Positions 1 to 8,685 of a DNA stretch of 64,000 bases are shown piece after piece. Location: NCBI RefSeq assembly GCF_052072235.1, contig NZ_CM125436.1, positions 5,512,001-5,576,000 of the forward strand, written 5' to 3'. The notes beneath the pieces were generated by a model that saw only the letters and a list, made by a program, of their open reading frames with translations, had not been told where the DNA came from and made no database searches. The DNA is from Brevibacillus_D fluminis_A (GTDB lineage: Bacteria > Bacillota > Bacilli > Brevibacillales > Brevibacillaceae). Position 1 is the stretch's first letter. Every line of letters starts with the position of its first letter. A program made the position numbers and the translations under genes.

Positions 1-937
1 CAATGACAGAGAGGATGATGACACGGCCGGTCCGTTCGTCGAGATGAAGTGCAATGTCGCAGAAGTTGGAGCCGGACACCTCTTTGGTGCGAGGGTGGCC
101 GCCGAACGGTCGAATGCGCACGAACGGTTCATCCGCATAGACGGATTCGTAATATTCTTGCAGTTCAGCCGCGCTTACCTGTTTTTTCAGCTTCACATAG
201 ATCGTCGCCAGTATGCCCCGCGTCATCGGCACCAGATGGGGCGTGAATTGAACAAAGAGCGCTTTGCCGGTCTGCTCTTGAATCACTTGCTCGATCTCTG
301 GCGTGTGCTGATGCTGGCCGACTTTATAAGCATTGATCGATTCGGTCAGCTCGCTGTAATGAACGCCAAGCGAAACACCGCGGCCAGCTCCGGAAACGCC
401 CGATTTGGCATCGATAATCCATGTTTCAGGGGCCACCCAGTCGGTTTTTGCCAGCGGAAGCAAGCCCAGCAGCGTGGCAGTCGGATAGCAGCCCGGATTG
501 GCGATGACTTGCGCTTGCTTGACCAGCTCACGGTTATACTCGGGCAAGCCGTACACCGCCTGCTCTACCGTCTGGGCATCGGCAGGCTGCTTTTTATACC
601 AGGTTTGGTATTGTTCGGCCGAATTCAGCCGCAAATCGCCGGACAAATCGATCACTTTGACATTCGTTTGCAGCAGCTGCGGCGTCAGCTGTACGCTTAC
701 CCCGGCAGGTGTCGCCAAAAACACCACATCGTTATTTTCAGCGATCGATGGGACATCAATTGCTTCCAAAAGAGGCAGCTCCACCTGATGAAGATGGGGA
801 AAGAGAGAAGCGAGAGCCGTTCCTTCCGAGGAACTGGAATAAACACGCGGGCTGCCCACCTCCGGATGCATCGACAACAGCCTGATCAATTCAACGCCTC
901 CATAACCGGTGGCGCCGATAATTCCTGCACGCAACAT
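1..937 (-). CDS. argC: N-acetyl-gamma-glutamyl-phosphate reductase (ArgC), 3' end outside window
   Basis: ArgC reduces N-acetyl-glutamyl phosphate to the semialdehyde in arginine synthesis, in the cytosol. The translated N-terminus (MLRAGIIGATGYGGVEL) is the family's NAD(P)-binding start. The active-site motif NPGCYPTA, with the catalytic Cys, is visible near residue 150. The ATG at 935-937 follows a GGAGACG ribosome binding site. About 312 codons are present, so only the last few tens of residues lie beyond the left edge. An ArgR-type operator sits directly upstream, which fits first-gene position in an arginine operon continuing to the left. Confidence 0.96.
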   Translation of the reverse strand, partial: MLRAGIIGATGYGGVELIRLLSMHPEVGSPRVYSSSSEGTALASLFPHLHQVELPLLEAIDVPSIAENNDVVFLATPAGVSVQLTPQLLQTNVKVIDLSGDLRLNSAEQYQTWYKKQPADAQTVEQAVYGLPEYNRELVKQAQVIANPGCYPTATLLGLLPLAKTDWVAPETWIIDAKSGVSGAGRGVSLGVHYSELTESINAYKVGQHQHTPEIEQVIQEQTGKALFVQFTPHLVPMTRGILATIYVKLKKQVSAAELQEYYESVYADEPFVRIRPFGGHPRTKEVSGSNFCDIALHLDERTGRVIILSVI

Positions 938-955
938 ACAGCACGTCTCCATTCG

Positions 956-1002
956 TTGTATTTTTATACAACTATGATAATAAAAATGCAACATAGATTC
1001 AA
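956..1002 (-). promoter_or_regulatory. argC promoter with overlapping ArgR (ARG) boxes
   Basis: A perfect 16-bp palindrome, TTGTAT-TTTT-ATACAA, lies at 956-971. A weaker half-matching AT-rich copy lies at about 974-990. On the minus strand a sigma-A-like promoter is visible: -35 TTGAAT (997-1002), 17 bp, -10 TATCAT (974-979). The boxes overlap the -10 and start region, the usual arrangement for ArgR/AhrC repression by arginine. The function is inferred from the palindrome and its position. Confidence 0.75.
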
Positions 1003-1042
1003 TCACTTTTCCGCTATTTGAAAACTTGTCCGTGCAAAAGAC

Positions 1043-1091
1043 AAAAAAACGCCCATTCGCACGACAATTGTCGGGAATGGACGTTTTTTTG
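1043..1091 (-). terminator. Rho-independent terminator after cccB
   Basis: The arms ACGTCCATTC and GAATGGGCGT pair around an inner CGACAATTGTCG palindrome. A run of seven T follows on either strand. It lies between the cytochrome gene stop and the argC promoter. Confidence 0.8.
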
Positions 1092-1098
1092 GTTTCGC

Positions 1099-1464
1099 CT
1101 ATTTTTTTTCAGCCAGCCACGCCGCGATGTTATCGGCATCTGCACCTGAAACGAGGTTTGGCGGCATGCCGCCTTTCCCGTTTTTCAGGATTTCAAGGAT
1201 TTGGTCTTTCGACAGCTGTCCACCGATTTTTTGCAGATTCGGACCGACAATCCCTTCAAGGTTTTGGCCATGGCAGCCGGCACAGGTGTTTTTAAAAGTC
1301 GCTTCCGCTTTTGCAGCGTCTACGCTTGCATTGCTTGTTCCGCCTGCTGCTGGTGTTTCCGCAGGCTTTTGCTCTGCTGGCGGTTGTGCCGCTTGATTGC
1401 CGCCGCAAGCGCTGAGCGAAATCGCCAACAGCCCTGCCAGTGCAAGTCCCATTACACGTTTCAT
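1099..1464 (-). CDS. cccB: Small c-type cytochrome lipoprotein (CccB / cytochrome c-551 type)
   Basis: This is a membrane-anchored monohaem cytochrome c that carries electrons on the outer face of the membrane. The 121-residue protein starts MKRVMGLALAG and has a lipobox (LSAC) at about residue 19. A Gln/Pro/Ala-rich linker follows, then a haem site CAGCH near residue 57 and a GGMPP loop supplying the axial Met. The ATG at 1464 is preceded by GAGGGGGAAG. An upstream in-frame start would destroy the signal peptide and is rejected. It is monocistronic, with its own terminator. Confidence 0.88.
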   Translation of the reverse strand: MKRVMGLALAGLLAISLSACGGNQAAQPPAEQKPAETPAAGGTSNASVDAAKAEATFKNTCAGCHGQNLEGIVGPNLQKIGGQLSKDQILEILKNGKGGMPPNLVSGADADNIAAWLAEKK

Positions 1465-1560
1465 CGTCTTCCCCCTCTTATCGTCATACGGATAAACAGA
1501 TGACGGTATCAGTATCCCTCTCATGGCAAAAGATATACGAACACCCTGCCGATAAACCGG

Positions 1561-1830
1561 TTACTTGAGCGGCAAGTCAAGTGCGTTCCACTCGCGCAAT
1601 TCCAGCGTACGTGCCTTCTCGACAATAACAGGATCTGCTTCTGCCAAGCGTTTGGCTTCTTCGAACGAATCGGCTTTGTAAATCACCATTCCCCCGAGCT
1701 TGTCGGTGAATGGGCCAGCCATCACCACTTGCCCTTTCAAAAACAGGTCATTGATATAGTCGAGGTGAGCAGGACGCACCTTGGCGTTCAACTCTTGATC
1801 CACGATTGGCAAATTTGCTACATACAACAT
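1561..1830 (-). CDS. YciI-family protein
   Basis: This 89-residue protein resembles the YciI family of small dimeric ferredoxin-like alpha/beta proteins. The features seen are the MLYVANLPI strand, an RPAHLDYI helix start containing the conserved His-Asp pair, and a GPFTD loop followed by a GGMVIYKADS strand. The ATG at 1830 has a good GGAGG six bases upstream, so the longer upstream reading is unlikely. The biological role of most YciI proteins is unknown, and nothing in the neighbourhood specifies one. Confidence 0.75.
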   Translation of the reverse strand: MLYVANLPIVDQELNAKVRPAHLDYINDLFLKGQVVMAGPFTDKLGGMVIYKADSFEEAKRLAEADPVIVEKARTLELREWNALDLPLK

Positions 1831-1953
1831 GACTACGCCTCCGTTTCCACCTTGCAGAACTTGACTGGGTGATTGGTAAATGTTGCATATCATTCGTGTT
1901 CAGTATAACACTAACTGTCTGGTTTGGGTGTCACATTCTAGTGAACTTCCCGC

Positions 1954-2685
1954 TTATGTAAGGAGAGAAAGAACTCGGCCGGGTCCGTTGCTGATCAAGC
2001 CATCCACCCCAGCCTCAGCAAGCCGGGCCACATCGTGCTCATGATCTACGGTATAGGGTAAAACAAGCAGGCCCAACTTATGCGCCTCTTCCACAAGCTC
2101 GTGATCCACCAGATGATGCCAGACGTGCACGGCATGGACAGGATACGGCAAGCTCTGGATATAGCTCTCCAATCGGTAAAGGCGGGCTTCAAACAAAAGG
2201 CCGAGAGGAAGCGCCGGCTCCGTCTGATACACCTCTTCTAACACCTGATGATCGAATGAGGAGATGAGTAACCGATGCTTCTCTTTCCAGTCCCCGATCG
2301 CTTCTGCCACCCTCCGCCCAATGCCGGGATAGCGCACCGGACCGCTTTTGATCTCGATATTGATCAGATGCCCTTCCGGAAACACGGCCAGCACCTCATC
2401 CAGCTCGGGAACTCGTTCGCCCGCAAATGCCGGACCAAACCAGCCCCCTGCATCCTCTTGCTTCAGCTGCTCCATCGTTTTTTCGTGCACAAGCCCGCTC
2501 CCTGTCGTCGTCCGTCCCAGCTCATGATCGTGGATTACGCACAGCTTGCCATCTGCCGTCAGATGCACATCCAGCTCGACGCCTTGCGCTCCTTGGGCAA
2601 GCCCTTCCCGAAATGCGGCCAGCGTGTTCTCCGGCGCATTCGCTGATGCACCGCGATGTGCAAGTACGATAGGTATTCGTTTCAT
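1954..2685 (-). CDS. Glycerophosphodiester phosphodiesterase
   Basis: The enzyme hydrolyses glycerophosphodiesters to glycerol-3-phosphate and an alcohol. The 243-residue protein has the GDPD signature at its start (LAHRGASANAPENT, with the catalytic His and the metal-binding Glu). It continues with ELDVHLTADG and a catalytic His in VIHDHELGRTT, and ends with VDGLISNGPG. There is no signal peptide, so it is cytosolic. I prefer the start MKRIPIV (2685), which sits behind AAAGGATG. An alternative ATG lies nine bases upstream at 2694. Confidence 0.9.
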   Translation of the reverse strand: MKRIPIVLAHRGASANAPENTLAAFREGLAQGAQGVELDVHLTADGKLCVIHDHELGRTTTGSGLVHEKTMEQLKQEDAGGWFGPAFAGERVPELDEVLAVFPEGHLINIEIKSGPVRYPGIGRRVAEAIGDWKEKHRLLISSFDHQVLEEVYQTEPALPLGLLFEARLYRLESYIQSLPYPVHAVHVWHHLVDHELVEEAHKLGLLVLPYTVDHEHDVARLAEAGVDGLISNGPGRVLSLLT

Positions 2686-2769
2686 ATCGTTCATCCTTTC
2701 CCGGTTTGCCAACAAAAAGAAGCCGCCCTATTCGTCATAAGGCAGCTTCTCGGCGTCACTTTATTTTAT

Positions 2770-3886
2770 TTACCCATGGTTCATTTGAGAACGGAGGTAA
2801 GCGTCGATGAACATATCCAGGTCGCCGTCCATGACCGCCTGCACGTTGCCTGTCTCCGCGCTTGTGCGGTGGTCTTTCACCATGCTGTACGGATGGAAAA
2901 CGTACGAGCGAATCTGGCTTCCCCACGCGATGTCTTTCTGCTCGCCCTGGATCGCCGCCAGTTCTTTCTCCTGCTCCTCGCGCTTCTTCTCAAAAAGTCG
3001 CGCAGCCAGCATCTTCATCGCCCGCTCGCGGTTTTTGATCTGGGAGCGCTCGGTTTGGCACGTCACCACGATGTTGGTCGGCAAGTGGGTAATCCGCACG
3101 GCGGAGTCGGTCGTGTTGATATGCTGACCGCCCGCACCGCTCGCACGGTATACGTCGATCTTCAAATCCTCCGACCGGATCTCCACTTCGTTGTCGTTCT
3201 CGATTTCCGGCAGGACATTGCACGAAACAAACGACGTGTGGCGTCGGCCGGACGAGTCAAATGGAGAAATGCGCACCAAACGATGGACGCCTTTTTCCGA
3301 TTTGAGGTATCCGTACGCATTGTACCCCTTGATCAAGAGGGTTACGCTCTTCACGCCCGCTTCATCCCCAGGCAGATAGTCAAGCGTCTCCACCTTGAAC
3401 CCTTTGGCCTCTGCCCAGCGCGTATACATGCGCAGCAGCATCGAGGCCCAGTCCTGCGACTCGGTGCCGCCCGCACCCGGGTGAAGCTCCAAAATCGCAT
3501 TGTTTTTATCGTATCGGTCACTGAGCAAAAGCTCCAGCTCAAAGCCTTCAAATTCCTTTTTCAAATCCTGCGCGCTCTGGTACAGGTCCGGAATCAGGGA
3601 CGTATCGCCTTCCTCCACCGCCAGCTCCAGCATCATCTGCAGATCATCATAGGAAGAGTCGAGCTTTTGCATCGTTTCAACCAGTGATTTCAGGACATTC
3701 AGCTCGCTGATCGTCTTCTGGGCAGCATCGTTGTCATCCCAGAAATCCGGGGACAGCATTTTGTCTTCCAGCTCACCGATTCGCTCCTGCTTGGCAGGGA
3801 GGTCAAAGAGACCCCCTAATATCCGCTAATCGCTTAGCCATGCTGGCCATCTCTTGCTTTACGTCTGCTACATCAATCAAAGCCAT
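2770..3886 (-). CDS. prfB: Peptide chain release factor 2, with programmed +1 frameshift
   Basis: RF2 recognises UGA and UAA stop codons and triggers peptide release on the ribosome. Translation starts at ATG 3886 and reads 27 codons to an in-frame TGA (3803-3805). A +1 shift at CTT-TGA-C then continues in the frame ending at 2770, giving 371 residues. The stop-codon-reading SPF tripeptide (RISPFDSSG, about residue 206) and the catalytic GGQ (SGAGGQHIN, about residue 251) are both intact. secA lies about 50 bp upstream on the same strand, as in other Bacilli. The gene is functional, not a pseudogene. Confidence 0.97.
3802..3817 (-). promoter_or_regulatory. prfB +1 frameshift (autoregulatory recoding) site
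   Basis: On the minus strand an SD-like AGGGGG lies 3 nt before the shift codon. The slippery sequence is CTT TGA C, the same arrangement as in the classical prfB recoding site. Low RF2 lets the ribosome slip to make more RF2. High RF2 terminates at the TGA. Confidence 0.95.
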
Positions 3887-3939
3887 GGGCAAAACCACCT
3901 TCTCCTCAAACTACCGCTCACTCTCTATGCTATGCTGCA

Positions 3940-6462
3940 TTAACGAATTCGCTTTAGGTTACGCTTCTTTTCCTGATCGGCTGCGCGGCGCTGCGCACGG
4001 TTCTTATGATCTTCTTCGTCGTTGTCACCGACCGGCGGCTGCTCGGATGGCCCGCTTGTTTTCAGGCTTTCCTGACCTCCCGCCTGGCCTTTGATGACTT
4101 CCTGACGCTCGAGGTTTTGGCTGACTTCCGCTTTCATGATGTACATCGCCACTTCTTCCTCGACGCTCGCCACCATCGCCTGGAACATCTCAAATCCTTC
4201 GAACTGGTATTCACGCAGCGGGTCGTTTTGTGCGTAAGCGCGCAGATGAATCCCTTGACGCAATTGTTCCATCGCATCGATATGATCCATCCATTTGCTG
4301 TCGACTGCACGCAGCACGACCACTTTCTCGAACTCGCGGATCATTTCAGGAATTTCGGCTTCACGCGCATTGTACTGGCGCTCCGCTTCCGCTTTGAGGA
4401 ATTCCGTGATTTCTTCCGCTTCCTTGCCTTTCAGATCTTTGAGCGTCACTGTCTCCTCGCGCAGGAAGCCATTGTTTGCAGCTTCCACCAACTCGTCGAG
4501 CTTCCAGTCTTCCGGCACTTCTTCTTTCGGGCAGTACGCTTCCACGTTGCGTTCGATCACGCTGTTGATCATGCCCAGCACGACATCGCGCAGATTCTCC
4601 TTCTCCAAAATATCGCGGCGCTGCTTGTAGATGACCTCGCGCTGTTGGTTCATGACATCGTCGTATTGCAGAACCACTTTACGCGCGTCAAAGTTGCTGC
4701 CCTCCACGCGCTTCTGTGCCGATTCTACGGCACGGGAAACGAGGCGGCTTTCGATCGGCATATCTTCTTCCATGCCGAGACGGTCCATCATGTTCATGAT
4801 ATTTTCAGCACCGAACCGGCGCATCAATTCATCCTGCAACGACAAGAAGAACTGGGAGGAACCTTTATCACCTTGACGACCCGCACGACCGCGCAGCTGG
4901 TTGTCGATCCGGCGGCTCTCATGGCGCTCCGTCCCCAAAATATGCAGACCGCCGAGTTCAGCGACGCCTTCCCCCAGCTGGATGTCGGTACCGCGGCCCG
5001 CCATGTTGGTTGCGATCGTAACCGCACCGTATTGGCCGGCGCGTGCGATGATTTCTGCCTCGCGAGCATGCTGCTTGGCGTTCAGCACGTTATGCGGCAC
5101 GCCTTTTTGGCGGAGCATCACGGACAGCCGCTCGGAGTTTTCGATGGAGATCGTACCGACAAGGACAGGTTGTCCTTTTTTGTGGCGCTCCACGATTTCG
5201 TTCACGACCGCGCGATACTTGGCCGCTTCCGTTTTAAAGATCAGGTCAGGCAAATCTTGACGCTGGATCGGACGGTTGGTCGGAATGACCACCACATCCA
5301 GGCCGTAGATTTTTTTGAACTCTTCTTCTTCCGTTTTGGCGGTACCGGTCATGCCGGACAGCTTTTGGTACATACGGAAATAGTTTTGCAAGGTGATGGT
5401 CGCAAGCGTCATGCTCTCGCTTTGCACCTTCAGTCCTTCTTTTGCCTCGATCGCCTGATGCAGCCCTTCGCTGTAGCGGCGGCCGACCATCAGACGGCCG
5501 GTAAACTCGTCTACGATGATAACCTCGCCGTCCTGCACCACGTAATCGACATCGCGTTTGAACAGCACCTGGGCTTTCAACGCAGACATGATGTGGTGGT
5601 TCAGCGTCATATGCGCCGTATCGTACAAGTTATCGATATTGAATGCTTTTTCTACCTTGCTTACGCCTTCGTCGGTCAAGGAGACGATTTTCAGCTTTTC
5701 ATCGATTGTATAGTCCGTCTCTGCTTCCAGACGCTTCACGAAATGCGAGGAAATGTAGTACAGCTCATTGGAACGATTGGCGGCACCGGAAATAATCAGC
5801 GGCGTCCGCGCCTCGTCGATCAGGATGCTGTCCACCTCGTCAATGATCGCAAAGAACAGCGGGCGTTGCACCATCTGCTCTTTGTACAGCACCATGTTGT
5901 CGCGCAAGTAGTCAAAACCGAACTCATTGTTGGTACCGTATGTGATGTCGCAGTTGTAAGCCGCGCGTTTTTCTTCCGGCGTCAAGCCGTGCTTGTTCAA
6001 CCCGACGGTCAAACCGAGGAAGTTGTACAGCTGCCCCATGATCGAGGAGTCGCGCTCCGCCAAGTAATCGTTGACTGTGATAATGTGGACGCCTTTGCCC
6101 AGCAAGGCGTTCAGGTACGTTGCGAGCGTCGCAACGAGGGTTTTCCCTTCCCCTGTCTTCATCTCGGCGATGCGGCCCTCCTGAAGCACCATACCACCGA
6201 TCAGCTGCACGTCAAAGTGGCGCATACCCAGCACGCGCTTGGAGCCCTCGCGCACGACAGCGAACGCCTCGTTCAAAATCTTGTCCAGGTCTTCCCCGTT
6301 TGCCAAGCGCGCCTTGAACTCCGCCGTCTTCTCGCGGAGCTGGTCATCGGTCATCGCGGCATACTCTGGTTCCATTTGATTTATTTTCTCAACACGTCTG
6401 AACATCTTCTTGACTTCACGTTCGTTGCTATCACCGAATATCTTCTTTACAAGCCCTAACAT
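3940..6462 (-). CDS. secA: Preprotein translocase ATPase SecA
   Basis: SecA is the motor that drives secretory proteins through SecYEG at the membrane. The 840 residues include Walker A (MKTGEGKT, about residue 105), Walker B and DEAD-like IIDEVDSILIDEAR (about residue 210), and helicase motifs TATNMAGRGTDIQLG and RGRAGRQGDKGSS. The ATG at 6462 follows GAGGGG. The C-terminus ends in a basic tail (KKRNLKRIR) and lacks the Cys-rich zinc motif that many SecA proteins carry for SecB or ribosome contact. It precedes prfB. It presumably serves the many S-layer and surface proteins encoded to the right. Confidence 0.98.
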   Translation of the reverse strand: MLGLVKKIFGDSNEREVKKMFRRVEKINQMEPEYAAMTDDQLREKTAEFKARLANGEDLDKILNEAFAVVREGSKRVLGMRHFDVQLIGGMVLQEGRIAEMKTGEGKTLVATLATYLNALLGKGVHIITVNDYLAERDSSIMGQLYNFLGLTVGLNKHGLTPEEKRAAYNCDITYGTNNEFGFDYLRDNMVLYKEQMVQRPLFFAIIDEVDSILIDEARTPLIISGAANRSNELYYISSHFVKRLEAETDYTIDEKLKIVSLTDEGVSKVEKAFNIDNLYDTAHMTLNHHIMSALKAQVLFKRDVDYVVQDGEVIIVDEFTGRLMVGRRYSEGLHQAIEAKEGLKVQSESMTLATITLQNYFRMYQKLSGMTGTAKTEEEEFKKIYGLDVVVIPTNRPIQRQDLPDLIFKTEAAKYRAVVNEIVERHKKGQPVLVGTISIENSERLSVMLRQKGVPHNVLNAKQHAREAEIIARAGQYGAVTIATNMAGRGTDIQLGEGVAELGGLHILGTERHESRRIDNQLRGRAGRQGDKGSSQFFLSLQDELMRRFGAENIMNMMDRLGMEEDMPIESRLVSRAVESAQKRVEGSNFDARKVVLQYDDVMNQQREVIYKQRRDILEKENLRDVVLGMINSVIERNVEAYCPKEEVPEDWKLDELVEAANNGFLREETVTLKDLKGKEAEEITEFLKAEAERQYNAREAEIPEMIREFEKVVVLRAVDSKWMDHIDAMEQLRQGIHLRAYAQNDPLREYQFEGFEMFQAMVASVEEEVAMYIMKAEVSQNLERQEVIKGQAGGQESLKTSGPSEQPPVGDNDEEDHKNRAQRRAADQEKKRNLKRIR

Positions 6463-6506
6463 TAGGGTCGCCCCTCTCTGACTAATCCTAAGTCAATATT
6501 TTAACA

Positions 6507-6556
6507 AAATAAAAACCCTACAACAAGTAAAGGGAGTTGCCAGTCGCAACTCCCTG
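6507..6556 (-). terminator. Terminator after hpf
   Basis: A perfect 10-bp stem (AGGGAGTTGC / GCAACTCCCT) with a 5-nt loop lies at 6531-6555. A moderately T-rich stretch follows on the minus strand. Confidence 0.65.
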
Positions 6557-6576
6557 TTGGTTGATCGGTTATTTGG

Positions 6577-7125
6577 TTATTTCGGTTCAATTAAACCATA
6601 CTTGCCATCGTGTCGGCGATATACTACATTCACATCGTTTGTTTCACTGTTTTGGAAGACAAAGAAGCTATGGCCCAGCATATCCATTTGCATGACCGCT
6701 TCTTCTGCATCCATCGGCTTCAAGTTGAAGCGCTTCGTGCGAACGATGTCGATATCGACATCTTCCTCTTCTGCCAGCGTTGCCGCTGCTTCGGCATCTG
6801 GTACCCAAACTCTGCTGTTTGCCACGAGACGCAGCTTACGATTCAGTTTGGTTTTATGCTTGCGGATTTGGCGTTCCAGCTTCTCCACAACAAAATCGAT
6901 GGCAGCATACATATCAGCATCCGTTTCCTCGGCGCGAATGATAACGCCGGTCATCGGCATGGTGACCTCGATGGTGCCTTCTCCTCGGAGGACGTGCATG
7001 GTTACATTTACCTCGATGCTATCGCTAGTGTCGAAATAGCGGTCAAGACGGCCGACTTTCTTTTCGACGTAATCACGAAGTGCGTCAGTAACCTGAATGT
7101 TTTCACCACGAATATTGAAGTTCAT
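6577..7125 (-). CDS. hpf: Ribosome hibernation-promoting factor, long form
   Basis: Long HPF dimerises 70S ribosomes into inactive 100S particles in stationary phase or stress. The 182-residue protein has the N-terminal S30AE/YfiA domain (MNFNIRGENIQVTDALRDYV to about residue 100). An acidic linker joins it to the C-terminal dimerisation domain (RTKRFNLKPMDAEEA to the end), so it is the long form. The start is strongly supported by AAGGAGG. A sigma-H-type promoter is visible upstream. Confidence 0.96.
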   Translation of the reverse strand: MNFNIRGENIQVTDALRDYVEKKVGRLDRYFDTSDSIEVNVTMHVLRGEGTIEVTMPMTGVIIRAEETDADMYAAIDFVVEKLERQIRKHKTKLNRKLRLVANSRVWVPDAEAAATLAEEEDVDIDIVRTKRFNLKPMDAEEAVMQMDMLGHSFFVFQNSETNDVNVVYRRHDGKYGLIEPK

Positions 7126-7156
7126 GGGATCAAACCTCCTTCCGTCTATGGTATAT

Positions 7157-7185
7157 GTATTCGGCGGACGGAGGAAAAATCCTGC
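7157..7185 (-). promoter_or_regulatory. Putative sigma-H promoter of hpf
   Basis: On the minus strand GCAGGATTT (7177-7185), 11 bp and GCCGAATAC (7157-7165) match the sigma-H consensus (RnAGGAwWW, N11-12, RnnGAATww) at every defined position. The B. subtilis orthologue (yvyD) is known to be sigma-H and sigma-B dependent. I saw no clear sigma-B promoter here. Confidence 0.7.
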
Positions 7186-7264
7186 TTGATTCTGTTTTTT
7201 TCTGCGAAAATTATTGTGGTTTTTCTACCAATTCAGTGAGTTCATCCCTCTTTGTGCTACATAC

Positions 7265-7301
7265 AAAAGCCCCCCGGCGTTTTGTACCGGAGGGCTTTTT
7301 A
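7265..7301 (-). terminator. Terminator after the cold-shock gene
   Basis: An 11-bp GC-rich stem (AAGCCCTCCGG with one G-U-tolerant partner CCGGGGGGCTT) is followed by T residues. It lies 23 bp after the csp stop and is T-flanked on both sides. Confidence 0.85.
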
Positions 7302-7323
7302 TCAGTCGAGTAAGCGGTTACAC

Positions 7324-7521
7324 TTAGCGCTTCAAAACGTTGGACGCCTGTGGGCCGCGATCCCCTTCAACGATGTCGAATTCAACAGTTTGTCCTTCAT
7401 CAAGAGATTTGAAACCTTCTGCTTTAATGGCCGAGAAATGCACGAATACATCGCCGCCATCTTCACGTTCAATGAAACCGTAACCCTTTTCAGCGTTAAA
7501 CCATTTCACTTTCCCTAGCAT
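7324..7521 (-). CDS. cspB: Cold-shock protein (CspA/CspB family)
   Basis: This is a single-stranded nucleic-acid chaperone of 65 residues forming one OB-fold. Both RNA-binding motifs are present: KGYGFIER (RNP1) and DVFVHFSAI (RNP2). The start MLGKVKWFN is the family start. An ATG three codons upstream would add MYC and is less likely given the AAAGGAA spacing. It is flanked by a terminator and is monocistronic. Which Csp paralogue this is cannot be told from the sequence alone. Confidence 0.94.
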   Translation of the reverse strand: MLGKVKWFNAEKGYGFIEREDGGDVFVHFSAIKAEGFKSLDEGQTVEFDIVEGDRGPQASNVLKR

Positions 7522-7749
7522 GCAATACATTCCTTTCTGTTTACAAACTTGTGTGAGACTGGATGTCCGTCTCATGAGTCGAATATATCACTAGCCTCGC
7601 GCCCAAGTCAAATGACAAGATCAGCGCTTGCGAGCCTTGATTTTCAAGGATTATACGGTATTTTGTCGATTCCCGGATACCGTCACCCCTGGCTCGACAT
7701 AAGTCGGGAGCTTGTCGAAAAGCACCCGACCCGTCGGCATGATTCGACA

Positions 7750-8532
7750 CTATTGCTGCTGGAAATAACGATCGTAAAGCTTTTGCAGCGTGCCATTGGT
7801 TCTTATCGTATGCAATCCTTGATTGATCTTTTGCACCAACTCAAGGTTTCCCTTTTTCACCATGATGCCGTACCTTTCCTTTGGAAAAGCTTCGTCTTTG
7901 ATCAGCTTAAACTTTTTATCTTTGATTTTGGTCGCATAATAAATAATAACGCCGTTATCACCAATGACTGCATCGAGCCGCCCACTTAAAAAATCATTGA
8001 CGGCGGATGGCATTTCCTTGTAGCTCCTGATGCCTGCATAAGAGTCGCCAAACGCTTTTTTTGCAATATCTTCACCGGTTGTCATCGCTTGTACACCGAT
8101 CTGCTTTCCCTGCAGATCAGCCAGCTTGCTAATGGGAGAATCCTCTGTCACCAGAATCAACTGGTTGGCCTCGAAATACGGATCGGAAAAATCAAAGGCT
8201 TCCCTTCTCTTGTCCGTGATGGAAATAGCCGACATACCGATATCCACCTTCCCCTCATACAGGTCAGTGATTAACGAGGGCCATCCGGTATTTTTCCATT
8301 CCAGCTGAAATCCGGCTGCTTTCGCGACTTCATTCATGACATCGATGTCAAATCCGGCAAAACCGTCGCCCTCGGCGGATTCAAATGGTGGATAAGCCGC
8401 GTCCGTCCCCACCACATAAACCTTCTCGGACGCATTGCCAGATTGGGGAGAACACCCGCTTACACAGCTTGCCAGCAACAAACCCAAACCTACTGCCAGG
8501 GGAAGGAGAGAACCTCTCTTTTTTCCGGTCAT
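7750..8532 (-). CDS. Solute-binding lipoprotein, amino-acid ABC transporter type
   Basis: This 260-residue protein has a basic N-terminus (MTGKKRGSLLPLAVG), a hydrophobic stretch and lipobox-like cysteines (LASC or VSGC). A periplasmic-binding-protein type 3 domain follows, with motifs VGTDAAYPPFES, GFDIDVMNEVAKA and DFSDPYFEANQLI. It is most like polar or basic amino-acid receptors. The start at 8532 follows AGGGGGC. No permease or ATPase gene is adjacent, so it probably works with a transporter encoded elsewhere. The substrate cannot be assigned. Confidence 0.85.
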   Translation of the reverse strand: MTGKKRGSLLPLAVGLGLLLASCVSGCSPQSGNASEKVYVVGTDAAYPPFESAEGDGFAGFDIDVMNEVAKAAGFQLEWKNTGWPSLITDLYEGKVDIGMSAISITDKRREAFDFSDPYFEANQLILVTEDSPISKLADLQGKQIGVQAMTTGEDIAKKAFGDSYAGIRSYKEMPSAVNDFLSGRLDAVIGDNGVIIYYATKIKDKKFKLIKDEAFPKERYGIMVKKGNLELVQKINQGLHTIRTNGTLQKLYDRYFQQQ

Positions 8533-8685
8533 TGAATTGCCCCCTAAAACACTCTCTTCGTTCTCCCACATTTTGCCCATATTCCGGCGTATTGATAAAC
8601 TGAGTTTGTCGAACCAACTCGCATTGTGTAAAACTTATGTAAAGTTTCCCCAAGATGTCCACATATCCAGTTCGCTATTTTTGCC

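Noticed and set aside
4006..6459. An 817-codon open frame on the plus strand opposite secA
   Set aside because: It is antisense to an unambiguous SecA, has no ribosome binding site and shows His/Phe-rich composition typical of a shadow frame.
7541..7750. A 69-codon frame between the cold-shock gene and the binding-protein gene
   Set aside because: It overlaps the cold-shock leader, has no SD and no recognisable domain. The stretch 7522-7749 seems to be untranslated leader and spacer.
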